Source of the DNA: Branchiostoma floridae
Taxonomy: Eukaryota; Chordata; Leptocardii; Amphioxiformes; Branchiostomatidae
Direction of reading: 5' to 3'
Assembly (NCBI RefSeq): GCF_000003815.2
Contig: NC_049984.1
Coordinates: 14,527,314-14,591,313, forward strand
Length of the DNA stretch: 64,000 nt
Each line of letters begins with the position of its first letter. Positions within the stretch are counted from its first letter, which is position 1. The notes below the pieces were generated by a model. It was not told where the DNA came from. It saw only the letters and a list, made by a program, of their open reading frames with translations, and searched no databases. Positions 48,648 to 62,596 of the stretch are shown here, piece by piece. The position numbers and the translations under genes are program-made.

Positions 48648-50073
48648 GGCAGGCCATTTCCACAGGCAGGGGCCCATAGGTTTGACAATTCTGCGTGATG
48701 ATGTCGGAGGCAGGAAGGGGGCGGGTCCACGGAATAACTTCGGCGTTGAAAGCTTCGAGCCGTTAAACGGTTTTGACATTTAAAGATCTTTAAAGTCAGG
48801 AGAAGTTTGCAAAGAGGTTCTCAAGAAGAACTCAAACATTTCTAGTGGTATCGGTGATGAATAAGCATGGGTCCATACATAAATAGGTAAAGGGAAATAT
48901 TAATCTATTTTGAAAACAACAAAACAACACGCTGCTGTACTATTCACTTGGCAACAGAATTGCTTAAAAATCTACTGTGTTGTCAATGTAAATCTAACGC
49001 TCTGTTAATTTATCTAATATACCATTTCAGCTAAGCTTTAGTTCATACATTTGCATATCAATAGTGAATTGTGCTACTGACGTCCAGGCTCTGACGTCTC
49101 ACAAGTCCTGGCCCTTGAACCAAGGAGGTTTTATAAACAAAAATGAGCGTAATCTCTGTATAGACATAAGCTTGTGTGATTAACTGTTTTACGTGTAATT
49201 TTCTGTGCCTTTCCAGTGATTGACGCTCCCAGCCTTCAGAATACAGTATGGAAATTTAAATTATTTTAACGTAAAACACTGAGCCCGACCGCCTTGAACA
49301 ATATGTGCTTGAACATTAAACAAAGAGTCTTTGCATTTGAAAAGCAGCGCAATACACATTTGATATTCAACTGCTAGTTCACATGTCTGCCTATGCCCTG
49401 TGACACAAAAGCTATCCACAAGGGGTAAGACAAACCAAGGAGCTTTTATCAGGCTCCTTGGACAAACTGTACGTATTGTTTCAGTGTTTCATCAACAGAA
49501 ATGATTCATGAACATGATCATAACAAAGAAGTTCTCCATTGTTGGGATAAAAACAAAGAGAGAGCTTTTGTTGACTAAATGCCAGTCAGAGCTAACGCAA
49601 GATTTCTGTACTCGGATGGTTTAGAAAAAAAAAATCAAATAGAAATTTTGACAAAAACTCATGGTTTATTGATGCGCAACGTCGTTTAAATTAACCTCAT
49701 TGGATGATATTAATTTGACAAGTTACCACAATTTTCCGAGTACGGCATGATCGAATATTTCCAACGTAGAAGCTGTGTAGAAGGAAAATCCTTTCAGACT
49801 ATGATTTCTCGCACAACGTTATTTTCTAAATGTCAGCCTAAAAGTCACGCCATCTATTGAAAAACACCGTGAAATTGCACGTGCAGGCCGCATGCAAGGC
49901 ATACTCTCAATTATTTTGTTACGTATGGGGTCTTGTAAAGTGCCCGGATGAGGTTTCCTATGCCAAAATTCGACAGTAATGGCGGCCGGTCGACCCAGTG
50001 ATCAGCATATACCGGGGTTCTTCTCTCGTTTTCTCTTGCTGGAGTAAATGTATCGAGCCGACGTTACGCAGAA
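48648..50073 (+). promoter_or_regulatory. 5' flank and probable promoter of the ZCCHC14-like gene
   Basis: No gene seen. The 3' end becomes GC-richer and contains TAATGGCGGCCGG at 49977-49989, which resembles a YY1 site. Transcription probably starts nearby. This is inference from motif and position. Confidence 0.4.
49979..50047 (+). CDS. Possible upstream ORF, 22 codons
   Basis: ATG at 49979 opens MAAGRPSDQHIPGFFSRFLL plus two residues and TAA, out of frame with and 26 bp before the main ATG. It matters only if transcription starts upstream of it; the ATG overlaps the YY1-like motif, so it may be untranscribed. Confidence 0.3.
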   Translation: MAAGRPSDQHIPGFFSRFLLLE

Positions 50074-50953
50074 ATGGTGTGCAAGGAAGAGGTCTTCTCC
50101 TGGTTCCAAAGTTTGACCAGTCCCAAAAGGATAGAATTTTTGTGCGGGCTGTTGGATTTCTGTCACCCTATCGAGCTTCGATTCTTGGGAACCTGTCTAG
50201 AAGAGCTGTGCCGAAAGGATTACAACTTTCTCAGGGACTCCGAGCAAAAGGCGAACAACACACATGAACTACAGTCACTGGACGATATCGGAGATGATAC
50301 CGTACGGACGAAACTTATCGTGTATCTGGCTCTGTTGTACACGACGAATAGTCAGGGGTCGAACGTTCTGTCCCATACATTGAATCACGTTGAAAGCACC
50401 GTTCTGAATGGGCTGCAGCTCACAGAGCAAATCAAGGAGGAGTTTCTCCTGCTCCTCGCCATGGCAGCTAACCACCCCGCGTTTTCCATCCACCAGCGTC
50501 TGACTTTCAGTACCCAGATGGAAAGGTTACAAGCTCAGCCAACTGTTGAAGTGTGTAAGGTAAGTACCCAAGCCTGCCAAATCTCACCACCCCCTGGAGT
50601 AAACCCCCTTCCCCTTGGGGAGGGGGGTCACTTTGGGTTTCTGCACCAGATTTGCTAACAGCTGGCAGAAGATAGTACAGACAGCAGGGAATCCCACCCA
50701 CTTCTCCTGAAATGTCTGGATCTAATTCTCCCATCCTTTCCCCAGACCTTCTCTGCTATTTTTGAATACCAACTATGGGCACAACTTTTAACCTGAACCT
50801 GTAACATATTTAGTTGCATCTTGGTTGTCTAAATGTAGGGGTCAAGTGCAGATCATAGGAAAGAGGAGGAGGAGGTCATCTCTGAGGAGAACTTCACAAC
50901 TCCTGGTACGCAGCCCAACACAGACAACAGCAAGGAGACTCAACAACCAAAAG
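50074..50953 (+). CDS. ZCCHC14: ZCCHC14/ZCCHC2-like protein, first two coding exons (gene continues)
   Basis: Exons 50074-50559 and 50839-50953 join in phase 0 (AAG|gtaagt, aaatgtag|GGG). Exon 1 (162 codons) matches the conserved N-terminal region of ZCCHC14/ZCCHC2: FSWFQSLTSPKRIEFLCGLL, HPIELRFLGTCLEELCRKDY, LRDSEQKANN, and FLLLLAMAANHPAFSIHQR. Exon 2 is an acidic/polar linker (38 codons plus one base). SAM and CCHC zinc-knuckle exons, expected downstream, are not in the window. Vertebrate ZCCHC14 binds RNA stem-loops and recruits TENT4 poly(A) polymerases. The choice between ZCCHC14 and ZCCHC2 cannot be made from this part; an ancestral single gene is likely. It is head to head with KLHDC4, separated by the 14-kb element. 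Confidence 0.88.
50839..50953 (+). CDS. ZCCHC14: ZCCHC14-like exon 2
   Basis: From tag|GGG to AAAAG|gtaggt. Encodes KEEEEVISEENFTTPGTQPN and flanking polar residues. Reading frame and phase fit exon 1; the sequence itself is too low in complexity to identify alone. Confidence 0.75.
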
Positions 50954-53900
50954 GTAGGTGTAGGTCAACTTCACTTTCTACACCACAGGGTATCTATTAC
51001 ATATAGTCCAGGGTGCTGCCAGTGATTTACCCTTTTATCCTCAGTATCTATCGGCAACTTGTAAACACTGGATAGGTGATAGTATGGCCATTAAACTAAT
51101 GACCCAAAAAATTATTGTTAGATGGGAGTGAATGGGAAAAAAGCAAATCTATTTGGCCAAAGGATTTAAGATCTCCAGGAGCTCTTCTTGTGGTTGGATT
51201 CCCAGACCTTGGGGTTACCTGGAATGTGTACCTTCTCTGGAGGGGCATCCGATCCTGTCAACAGACTGATGCAGATTTGGTCTTGCCCCCATAGTGCGGG
51301 GATGAGTCGCAGAACCTGCTGTATTCTAAACAAAGCCAAGTGCAAAGCCATTATTGGGACACAGCCTTTAAGGAAGCAGGGTTACGGGGTAGACTGTAGC
51401 CAGACAGATTAAAGTGACCTTCCCTTGGCAGATTGGAATGAGACCCTCGGCCGCCACCCTCAGAGACTGTGGTTATTGTTTCCTATGCCAAGAACGACTG
51501 AGTTCTTGAGCAGGCCGTTGGTCGGGCCGCACCGTGTACAGACTTTGCGCACAGCTGAGAAAGGAAAAATAAACAGGGAAGGTTTTGTCATGTCTCAGTG
51601 GCTACTTGGATCAGGGGATCACCACAGATTATTACAGTGCCTCAGGCAGATTTGGTTGCTGATAGGGGGATACCCTAGTCCCGGTGAAACAATAGAAGTG
51701 TGCTTGTGTTGCACAACTTTCACTTACAGGAAACGCAACACAGGAGGAAAACAAAGGGAGGGGGAATTCGATGCTCGGTGGTTTAGAGAGTGGGCTTGGT
51801 TTAATTGAGTATTATTTGTTTGAGTTGAATAGATGACATAAACCATTTAGGACACCTGGCTGACATCTTGCCACCTGGATAATTGCTTAGTCAAGCAGAA
51901 ATTGTTGGGTGATTTTTCAATGTCAACTTAGCAAATCCAAGATTTGGTCTGTTTTGCTTTTTACATATCATGACCAAATATACAAATTACACTGTATAAT
52001 GAAAAGGTTTTAAAGGGCTTTAAATCATAACAAATCATAAAGAGTTTATATCATAACGGATTTCTCCATTTCAACATAAATCAATCAATTTTTATTTTCT
52101 ATAATTTAATTACAAATTAAGTGTCTTGTATAAGGATATGTTTTGATAAGTTGGAAGCTGTCTTGTTTTCATAACAAAGAGATTCAAAACTGAAAGAATG
52201 TTGAGGTTAGATTTTTGTGTTAGGACCAAATAAATGTGTGGTCAAGCATTGTTTTGGTTTAAAACACTTCCACTAGTTACCCTTAAATCAGCTGATGTAA
52301 GAGTCAATAAAACCATGGACTGCTGAGCTCAACAACAAAATTCCTGTACTGTATGCAAGTTCTGCTTAGTCTTTAGGTAAACATTTAAAAGGTCCAGTGG
52401 GCTGTGATTGGACGGAGGGTCGTTAGTTTGACAGGTGATTGTTTTGTCTATTCAGGTAGCAGCAACCTTTGCACCTGAAGTGTGATAAATAAGCTTGGAG
52501 ACCCATTGATGTGTCAAAGTCCTATGTATAAACTGCATATAGTTGCCTTAAAGTCTCTTTCCATCCGAATGATGCTGTATATTTTTATTAAAAATTCTTC
52601 AAGATTCTGTAAACTAAAAATGGCCTATATAGAGTATTTTGACTGCTATTAGAGGCTGCTTTTTGACTTAAAAAATTGTTTCTTCTTATAAACATTTGCT
52701 TGTAGAATTCTAATGACTACTGTCATAATGAGTACTGTAAGGTCATTCTAGTCGTGTGCCTGTGAGTGTGAAGCTGGCGTGTAACAGTATGCAGGGACTT
52801 TGACAGATTTTCACCTTCAGCAATATAAACTGAGATATTATGCAACCTATGTATTCTAAAGAGGAATTTGATTTTAAGAATTATGTCTCTGAACGTTGCA
52901 AGTTTTTGATGTGATAGTTTTTTGTTCTGTATTTCTGTATTCCATAGTCTAGTTTCTGGTAGTTAATTTGTAGAGACTAGAGGCCAGTGGGCATGAGACC
53001 GGTAAGGCAAAACCTGTGATTGGGTACCAGTAATCATAGCAGGCTGTTGTCACTGATGTAGTGATAGTGGTGGTAGTTGTTGTTGTCTAGTGGTTTAGGC
53101 CTTGCCCAAAATAGGCATCAGATGTAGACTAATAGTACTGAATAGAGGTTCCAGTTACAATCAAAATTTACTTCATTATTTGCATTTTGTCAAATCTTAT
53201 ACCAATTCTGATGGTCTGACAAGAAAAGTCCTATTCTTTGTATAGATGGATGCAGTTTTTTTAATCTTCTAAAAAGGAATGCTGAAAATTGTTGATTATG
53301 TTTTGCCGGTAGGTTAATCCCAATGGAAATTGGCCAGACATATTAAAAGAAAGCAAAGGTCTGGGTTAACATTTCATAAGCTCCAGGTTGATATTAGTGT
53401 ATAGATTCAAAGAACACACTTTCAACCTTCATGACGTGATGCATACCAAATCAGTTCTACAGAAAAAAGCTTTAATTCCTTTTTGCTAATGTAGGAAATT
53501 ATGGCTCTGCCTTAAGATTTACCTGAACGAATTAAGCACTATTGCAAAAGAAAAGGAAGTGACCCCTTTCCGTTAAAGGAGCACTAAATGTTTAGTCTGG
53601 TAATCTGCATTCCCCAGTCAATCACCACTAAGTGCTGAATGTCAGGTGCACATTTTTCCACGCATTATTACTGAGCACCCCGAAACCAAGCCTCTCTGTT
53701 ATACAGTCTTCACTTAACCTTCTATCTACCAAGGTAGGCTTTTGGTGCCAAATTTTCCTTGGTTATGGCCTTATGGGGTTAGGCGGCTGGGAGAAATGCC
53801 ATGGTCTGAGGCAAGGTATTTATAGGCGACTAAGTGTAGTAGCAAGTCATGGTGGTCCGAGAGTTCCACATTCGAGGTACATACCAGCATATCCGATTCA

Positions 53901-56900
53901 TTTGTCTGTACATTGGTATACTGCATATTCACCTAAATTCACAGAGGTTTAATTTTGCTGTGAAGAGGGGAAGGAAGTTATCACATTGAAATATATGGTA
54001 CCGTATCAGCACTAATACAATGGAAATACATATATTATTATTATAAGGAGTCAAGATTTCTCATTGGAAAGGGGACCACAAAATGAAATTGAAATATTTA
54101 AAGATTTACAGTATTTATAGTGATTAAGCCTAAATTATGGAATTGATATTCATCAATTTTTTAAAGGTATGAAAGATGTGTAATTAGTAGATCTAGTGGA
54201 GAAAATTGCTTACTTTTGAAATCTCACCATTTCTATTCTTGAGTAAATACTACCTTTTGAAATTCAAAATACAAACGTTCATGTGCAAATGTTTACCTTA
54301 TTTATACAATGTCACTGTATTTTCAACTTTATTTGTCAGAAAAATCATTCTCTTGTCCAGTTGTCCTATTTCCCACAGAATGTTGTTGTCGATTTACAGT
54401 TGATTTTCAATGGTTCTGGCATTTTTATCACGTTGTTGGAACCAATAAACACAGAGATATCTGATCCACCATACATGTGCATGGTGAAAGAATGCCTTCT
54501 GTCTGGTGTATCAGTTTTTTTCTATGCCTTGTCTCTATTGATGTAATATAAGTATAATAACAATGCCAGGGTCAAGGCAGTTCACGGTAGTGCATCGATG
54601 GCATGCTTATAGCCAACAGAAATAGACCAGTTTTACGTCAGCGACCTATTAAAATTTCATGAGACAGATGTGCTATTCACAGTTTGTTAAAGGTATTTGC
54701 AATATATGTGTTGACATTTGGGCATATATGTAGCTTGTTAAGCTATCTTGTGCCTTTTTTTCTAAATAAACATTGCTATGCTTACATTAACTTTGACATT
54801 TCGCGTGCCTAGAATGCACATGTAATAAAATTGTGGGTGTTTCATCACAGTATTGTTTTAATAATATGGACAAATTTGATATCACGCTCAACTCCTCAGT
54901 ATGTGTGTTTTCTTTAGGTATGTATTCAGCATCTGGTTCTTGGAAAGAGGGCAGGGTTTCTGCAATAAAATATAAGGATTCATCTTGAGAGTTTTCATGC
55001 CTGGATGAAAATTAATTTAAATGCAGCACCTAAATGGATCACGGAAGCTTGATACTGCACACAGGGTTATCTCGCCTTCACCTAGATACAGCATACTTTG
55101 TCGATACCAGGAAAAATTTATGTTATTTCCGTGAAAGTGGATTGGGGCATACATCTCCTGGTTGCTTGTAATCTCTGCATGGAACCCTGGCGGAATTTTT
55201 CATGGAGGTAAATTCCGTGGGATTTTTAGCTTGACGATGAAGCTAAGGTAGATTCCTATTGCAATGCAGCCTCACTACTAGGTTTTATTTAACGTTTAAT
55301 AATATATTGTTTCTCTTCGAAATCGACCAATATTCTAGTTTCCTAATCGATATGATTTATGCCTGTTCCAGTTTCTTCTGTTTTGTAATTATCTGGTGTG
55401 GGCTAGGGAGGCCAAACTTGATTACTGGTGCCTTAGTCTCCTTAATCTTGTTAGGTTTGGGTCACTGCCACCACCCAGCAAAAAAACATCAGGCCTAGAT
55501 AACCCTCTCTATATTCTCTGTGATTATGTTTAAGAAAACCTAGAAGACACCATAAATAGACGTTGAAAAATACCACTGTGATTTGGAATTATAGCAGTAG
55601 GGAGTATGATTTATTCTATTCACAGAGGCTGATATTAGATTATTTGTTCCTGGCAGCGTGTTATTATTATTTCATACACCCTGGCAGCCTAATCGAGTCC
55701 TTCAGTCGGCGGCACCCGTTCAGAGTGCCTTTGAACATGGCTGTTGTGTGTTTTTGTTTGACATAAACAGTGGGCCGGGGAGCATGCTACTTCAGTGGTG
55801 TGCTTATTTTGTTGAGGCCAGATATGTCAGTAATGTAGCCGCATGCCAGCGTGCACCAGAGACACCATCGCGGCATTCCCCCATTCTACTCCTCCACAAC
55901 ACACCATAAATGTTTTACCTAAAGACCCAATGGAGACTGCGCTAACCCATATTCATTATAGAACATAGACGTCCTGACAGTTACGTTGATGTGTATCAGG
56001 TATATATTACAGTCCCAGAACATTAAGGTAATACCCATAGTGTTTCTCTGTCTGAGAATCTGGAAAAGTACAAGTACGAATGGAGTCGTCGTGGTGTTAG
56101 TGTAACGAGGAATATGTTTTTACTTGCATGTTTTAGATTCCTTGTGATACCAAGGAAATGACCACCATGGTGATACAAAATACAAGTGTATTGTCTTGTT
56201 CTTTGATGCCATACAGTTGAAGGCTGATTTATTGATTTCTGGCTATAAAAAGAAATAGGGTCTGTTTGTTGTTTTGGTGTGTTTTTGATGGTTGGGCCAT
56301 ATCAGCATAATTGCATATAGCCAGACAGGTAGTAAAGTAACCCTCAGACACCCAAGACAATTCCCTGCAAGTGATTTCCCTCTTGGCTAGTCTGGACTGT
56401 CCGACATCAGACCTCCAGCAATAAAAAGAACAGTTGTGGTCAGACATTAATCTGTTACAGGTTTGTTAAGTCTGGCTTTAGCTCAGTTCTGTTCACTAAA
56501 CCCTATATACATGTTCCTATTGTCTGTGCAAGAACACTTTCATGCGACCACCCAGGAAACAGTTCAAAGTGATGTTGTTATGTATATACAATATATATAC
56601 AAACGTTATTTGTATAAAAGATGTTAAGCACTAGCTTCTGTCTGTATCAGTTTTTTTTGCAACCCAGGAAATTATGCATTATCATTATGACATAAGGACA
56701 TGCTGAGCTTTTAATTATTGTCATAATAAAAAATATTGTGGTGCTCTGACAGTACATATGCAAATGTGGATCCGTATTCTTACTGCCGTATTCTAGATGA
56801 GGGAGGGGGGCAGGTAACTTATGGTTTGAATTTGCGTGCAGAGCAACCAATTTCATTGTGAACACTTGACAAGGTCGCGAAATCTTTTTTTGCAAAAGTA

Positions 56901-57327
56901 GTTTTTAACAAGGTTTGTTCCCTGAATACTCATATTTCATAGTTATGTGGCCCCTGAAAGGTTGGTTCGTTTGTGTTTGGCATTCAAAAGGCAATACTCT
57001 CGAACAAAGGATATACAAGCAAATGGCCTTCCTGGGCCTCGCTAGTTGTGTCATACTTTATATGGAGAAGACAGATGCTTTTGATAAGGAAGCTCCACAC
57101 CCTGCTTCACGGGTCATGGTGGTGTCAAAGGAACCAAAGATCCTCCTGTAGTGCCTTGTCAGACAGGTCATTCATTTGTGGCGTATGTATGAAGAATTCT
57201 GAAATATTTACCTGGGTAAACTGTAAAGGATGGGTGGTTATGATTTATTGCCATTTGTGTATGTCACATACAGTATGTGTAAATATTCAAATATGCCATT
57301 TGTGTATGTGTGTGTGTGTAAATATTG

Positions 57328-57530
57328 TATATATTCAAATGTTCAAGAAGAATATATGACAGAAAATAAAGGCATATCCTGCATATGTTATATAATGGAT
57401 ATAGAGTTAAAACAACTGTAGAGGTTATCAAGGTGTGTATGTGTAGATGTGTGTTTATAGATATTCAAATATTCAACAAGATCATAATGAATATATGACA
57501 AAACATTGAGTTGTATCCAGCTTATGTTGA
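57328..57530 (+). repeat. Diverged tandem duplication, about 130 bp
   Basis: ATATTCAAATGTTCAA...GAATATATGACA...TATCC near 57328 recurs as ATATTCAAATATTCAA...GAATATATGACA...TATCC near 57459. Confidence 0.6.
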
Positions 57531-59504
57531 TTTTGATAGAACATTGACTTGAAACTACTAGAAATTGTTAAGATCAATGATACCAAATGGTATTTATAGA
57601 ACTTAACAAATATGCCAGGTACATTAATTGAACATTTGCAAAATTCCTTCCCAAAATTGCAGAGTTTAAAATAGATAAAAGAGAAAGTCAACAAGTAGTC
57701 AACAGACTGGAAAGATTGGATAGTTTGACAAGAAACATGATACCTTATCAACATGTATAGATGAGTGGTATTGTTTGAAATTATCGATATATCATATGGA
57801 TGTTGTAGCGACAGATAACTGTCACAGGTGTGGGAACATCTCATTGGTAGCCACCAATGTGTCTGAATATCCATGGAATAATGATGTGAAATTACCCTGC
57901 ACCCAAAGGAGAGACATTCAGGCAAACACTATTCAATTTGGCCAGGGTAGAATGTAGGAATGGTTAGGGCTCATTTAGCAGTGCCATTCGCTCTAACTGC
58001 TCCAATGTGCAATGTATTGATTCTTCTGTTTGTGTGGAAACACAGTAGAATGGCAGCGGTTGATAATGATAATCATAATATGAAGGTTATACAGTTACAA
58101 AAGGGTACTAACTGTCAAGCTGCCAGCTCTATTACTCAAGAGATGTTGTTATAGGGCCTTTTATTTGCTCAATCATTCTATGGACTTAAACACAGATGAC
58201 CTATTGGGTATACTCCAGGCAATATTCCTTTGGCTCGATCATGTTCTTGTTAGCACAGCTCCAGTTTTGGCAACTGTACAGAGGACTAGTCTAATGTGGC
58301 CTGTTGTTAATATTGATAGCTTGCCCATTGCCTTGCATGGGAGAGCCCAACCAAAACAATGGTCAGTCAGTGGAAAATGGGATAAGCAGAAAAATCAATC
58401 TTGCTGTGCTCTGCATGGATATCAGCCTTACAACTTGAGCGAGAATGGTGTTGGTCAACTACATTGCTGTGCACAGCGTGCTACCAATTAAGACAAGTGC
58501 ATTCAGAAATGGAACGATTTGCAGAATTTTGTGATTAATGATAATAGAAGAAGTAATATGATACAGTGTGAACACCTGGGTAGCTAACATTTGATTCAAT
58601 GTTGCGGTGTTATTTGTTTGAACGATTGTTTTGCCCATGATGTACAAAAATAGATGGCTAAGGAAACATATTGAAGGCCTATTTATCATGCAGATGGTTT
58701 GACCCTAGGTCATGGCCTGGCCTGACTATGCTGGCCTAGTCGCCCATATCTCAAATGAAACTTTAATAGGTACCAGATAGAGACAAATCACCAACTATGT
58801 TCGCCTCCCAGATTTTTTACTGCCTCCTGGAATGAGGAGTTAAAGAGAAATTTATGAAGCAATACAATTTTTTAAATCTGATTTAGAAGGTATGTACTGC
58901 TACAAATGCATGTTGTATGTGTAGTTACTGTTGATAAGTGCTTGTTACATGTACAGGTATTTCTGCAACAACAGCAGTCATTGCAACAGATGTAAACAAT
59001 CTTTTAGTAGGAGTAGGGGAGCTAAATAAAAAAAATCATGCAATGAATTAATATGCTTATAGAATACTATTTCATATTGCCCATTTTATTATAACATTTA
59101 GATAGTACAGTATATCCAGGTTACAGTAGAAGGCACGTATATATTTTCTATATTGAAATGGATTTGTAATGTGTATATTGCACTGACCTATATGTAGCAT
59201 GGTGGTTTATAGTGGTCATATGGGTATGACTCTCAGGCCATACCAATGCATTACTTTGGTTCTCAGAGATTTTAGAATAAAAATTTAGGTAGAAGTCAGA
59301 ATGAAAACAAACCGAGGCCTGGGTGAAAATTTGCATTCAGCTTCATTTGCTCCTTGGAACAACCAATGTACAAACCTTTTCCCTGATAATTTATTATCGT
59401 TTTTATTGATGTGTTCCTTTTTATTTCTTCTTCTGCCAGGAAATTATCAGAGCTTATAACTGCTTTAGGATTAGCTGTATACTATAAATATGAGCCATTT
59501 ATTT

Positions 59505-59640
59505 TCTCACACACAATACTTTAGGACAAGCCTAATGGTATAGTTATGTGAATGACCTGGTCCAAAAACCAAGTAGATGTAGTTGTTTTGTCTCTTTTTT
59601 ACTCACACACGATACTGTGTGCCGAGCCTAATGGTATAGC
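59505..59640 (+). repeat. Direct repeat pair
   Basis: CTCACACACAATACTTT...GCCTAATGGTATAG and CTCACACACGATACTGT...GCCTAATGGTATAG, about 98 bp apart. Confidence 0.75.
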
Positions 59641-60084
59641 ATAGTGTCAGAGCAGCTTGACAAAAGGAAAAACATTCTGCACTTTGGTGAAATTGTTGCC
59701 TTTGTAGTTTTCATGTAGTTCATTCCATATCTAGGGCTCGGTAGATATTTGAGAACCGGCAAATTAAGTTGATGTGTCGTCATCATCCATCCTGTAAACA
59801 CTTCCCTGCCAACACACGTAGCGGCACTTTTGGTACCTTCGGAACGACCCGGGGAGATATGCGACTGTGGACGTGGAATGTGACAAGCAGAATGTATGAC
59901 CTGGGGAACATGTGACCGCATGGTTGGGCCTGCTATTGATGAACTCTCGGCCCCTAGGTAGCAGTTATATCAGTCAAATCTCATCTTCTTACTGCAACAC
60001 GCCAACATATGGTATATTCAAAAATGGGAGTCCTACGGTTGAAGAATTTGTATGTGAGGGTTGCAGTTGCAAGTTGATTTTTAT

Positions 60085-60145
60085 ATACTGGATAGCTGTC
60101 ATAATGAATTTCTATATACTCAATAGCTGTCATAATGAATTTCTT
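60085..60145 (+). repeat. 32-bp direct duplication
   Basis: ATAGCTGTCATAATGAATTTC occurs twice in tandem, each preceded by TATATACT. Confidence 0.85.
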
Positions 60146-61568
60146 TCTTTTGTTTGAATTTCAGGTATGCAACCCATAGAAAATAATCATACAAACATAA
60201 GAACACAAACTTTACATACAAGAATTTGTACACATTTGTAATAAAAGAATTTCTAAACTGACAACTAAATCATAGTAAATGTTATCTTATAATGATAAAC
60301 CTAAGAATGTTGCAGTAAGTATAGCCAAACATTTTAGTGAGACATCTTTGTAGTGTTAGGATGTAGATGTTTGCAATGTTGACTGATAAGCTCGCATGCT
60401 AATCTTTATATAATATAGACATAAATAAATCATCTATGGGGTTGCATGATCATGAAAAAAATAGTGCCTCTATGTAAGGGGATAATATTAAGGGTTGAGA
60501 CCTTTACTCTAGGATTGACGTCAGCAGTCAAGTCATTTTTATAGCGGGTGTAATTCTACCACTTAAACCCTGGTATTGAACTCCTCCCTAGCCCTGTGAT
60601 GTCATTGCCTTGACAAATGAGCTCTTGGATTCAAGATGAAGTGTAGATTCCAAAGTAGCCCCGAGGCAATGGTTACATAACCATACTGTCTACAGTAGTT
60701 TGATCTTATATATGCCAGGAAGGTTGAGAATAATCCAATAACAACTGGGCAAAAATGCTGATGAAAAACAGGAAAAAAGCAGACTGTTAGTATTAACACT
60801 CAATGTGAGTAAAGTGTGTGGAACTGGAATGGCCAAGCAGACATGAGCCTTTTGCCTTGATTAACCCCCTCCACATGAGTGGCATAGTCCATGTGAACTG
60901 AGGTTTCAGTGACAGGTTATGCCTGAATGGAAAGTGCCAGTGAATAGTGATGTCAGATTTTTCTTGCCAATACTAGAGTAAAGTAGAGTTCTTTTGGCAA
61001 AGGTAGGAACGTCCTGTTCCAATTTAGGCTGTTCATTCATTTTCAGGACACTGTCATCCCTGGTAACTGTGGGTTACCAAAAGATCTTTGTCTACAAGGC
61101 TTGGAAAAGTTAGATGCAGCCACCCACACATAAACTGTCAATGTCTGCAGTATAATGATAGAGGGAGTGATGCCCACACAGTTGCTCACTGCCATTAAGG
61201 CAACCATTCATCCACAAGGAACGGATTAAGGCTGTGGTTCTCCCCTCCTTCTCTCTGTGGGGTCACAGGGTCACCATAACCTAGGATTTATGCCTAGTTG
61301 TGAAGCCAAATAATCAACTGTGACTGCGGGCCTACTGGTGGGATCTGTGTCATAGACAGGACTGGTATATGGTAGCATTACAAACTAACTTCAGTGAACT
61401 GTCAATACTCATAAAATGGCAGGAAAACAACATTGTTGTGGAAGGAAAGTGTTGCACAAACAATAAAGGACGTTTTATAGCTTGTTTGGTGAGGATTGTA
61501 TAGGGAAGGCGGGGGGAAGGTGATTTTGAAAAGGATGTTACTTGCACGTGATACTGTGATGGCCACAA

Positions 61569-61800
61569 CTGGGGCAGTTGCTTTTGCATTAAGGTCACCT
61601 GAGTTAGCGCAGAATGGCTACCGCTCCAGACACTCGTATCAACAGTCGTATCAAGGCCACCTAAGTTAGCACCAAATGGCAACCCCTCCAGACCCTTGCG
61701 ATTTAGCCCCGCCTATTGTAATCTCCTCGCAACACGGCCCATGGCTGCAAAGATAATGTATCTGGCCCACCCAATAACAATAACAATAACAATATTATAG
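61569..61800 (+). repeat. Dispersed repeat copy B with AATAAC tail
   Basis: Same family as 6588-6720; the leading block is duplicated (ACCTGAGTTAGCGC and ACCTAAGTTAGCACC). Ends CCCACCCAATAACAATAACA, a simple-repeat tail. Confidence 0.65.
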
Positions 61801-62596
61801 AATAGCGTGCAACACATCAACTCAGCAGGTGTATCAACACGTGCTATAGATTTAACATTTTGCCCCTTTGACACCAAATTTGGCGCAATAAAGCACCAGT
61901 AGAATGCTTCAGATTAAAGAGAGATGAGAGAAATTGATCCTCAGAATGACCTTTGACTGCAGTTGTTGTGACAACAAATACAGTAATACAAGGATACACC
62001 TTGTCTGAAGTATTCTGGACCCTTGCCATCATCTCAATCAAATCCTTTGTATCATAAGACATGTAAATAGATTTTCCATTCTTCTTAATTCTCCATTGGC
62101 ACAAAAGAATAAGAATCTATGGCCAGAGATAATATTAATAATGATATAGAATTACTGTAACCTTCACCAGCCAAGGTTATATCAGTGATTACAGGATATT
62201 GATGTGCGAGGCTGTAAGCTCTGATATATCTAGGCTCCCACGGGGCATACTAGGGATTAATAAATGAATGAAATATTGGGACAGGTTAGGGTGTATCACT
62301 GCCCAGAGGTACAGGGAATAGCTAACAGTCACAACCTATCAACACTCGAAACCAGAATTGTAACTTTTCCATAATATAGTACAGACGTTTAGTACAAGGA
62401 ATGCAGAGAATCTAAATGTGTCAACAGTTCTTTCAAAATGTGGGCTTACAGAGTCTGTGAGCTATGTTATTAACTGTGACAGGAAGAGGCGATTAGAATT
62501 TTAAACTTACACTTGACTGAAGTTTACCCAACATCAAAGCAAGGATATATTTGCTTTGATGGCACAAAACTCTTTTGATATAGGTCATATTCCATA

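Noticed and set aside
51425-51808. 127-codon ORF after the second ZCCHC14-like exon
   Set aside because: Composition looks non-coding and no family motif is seen. A conserved non-coding element remains possible.
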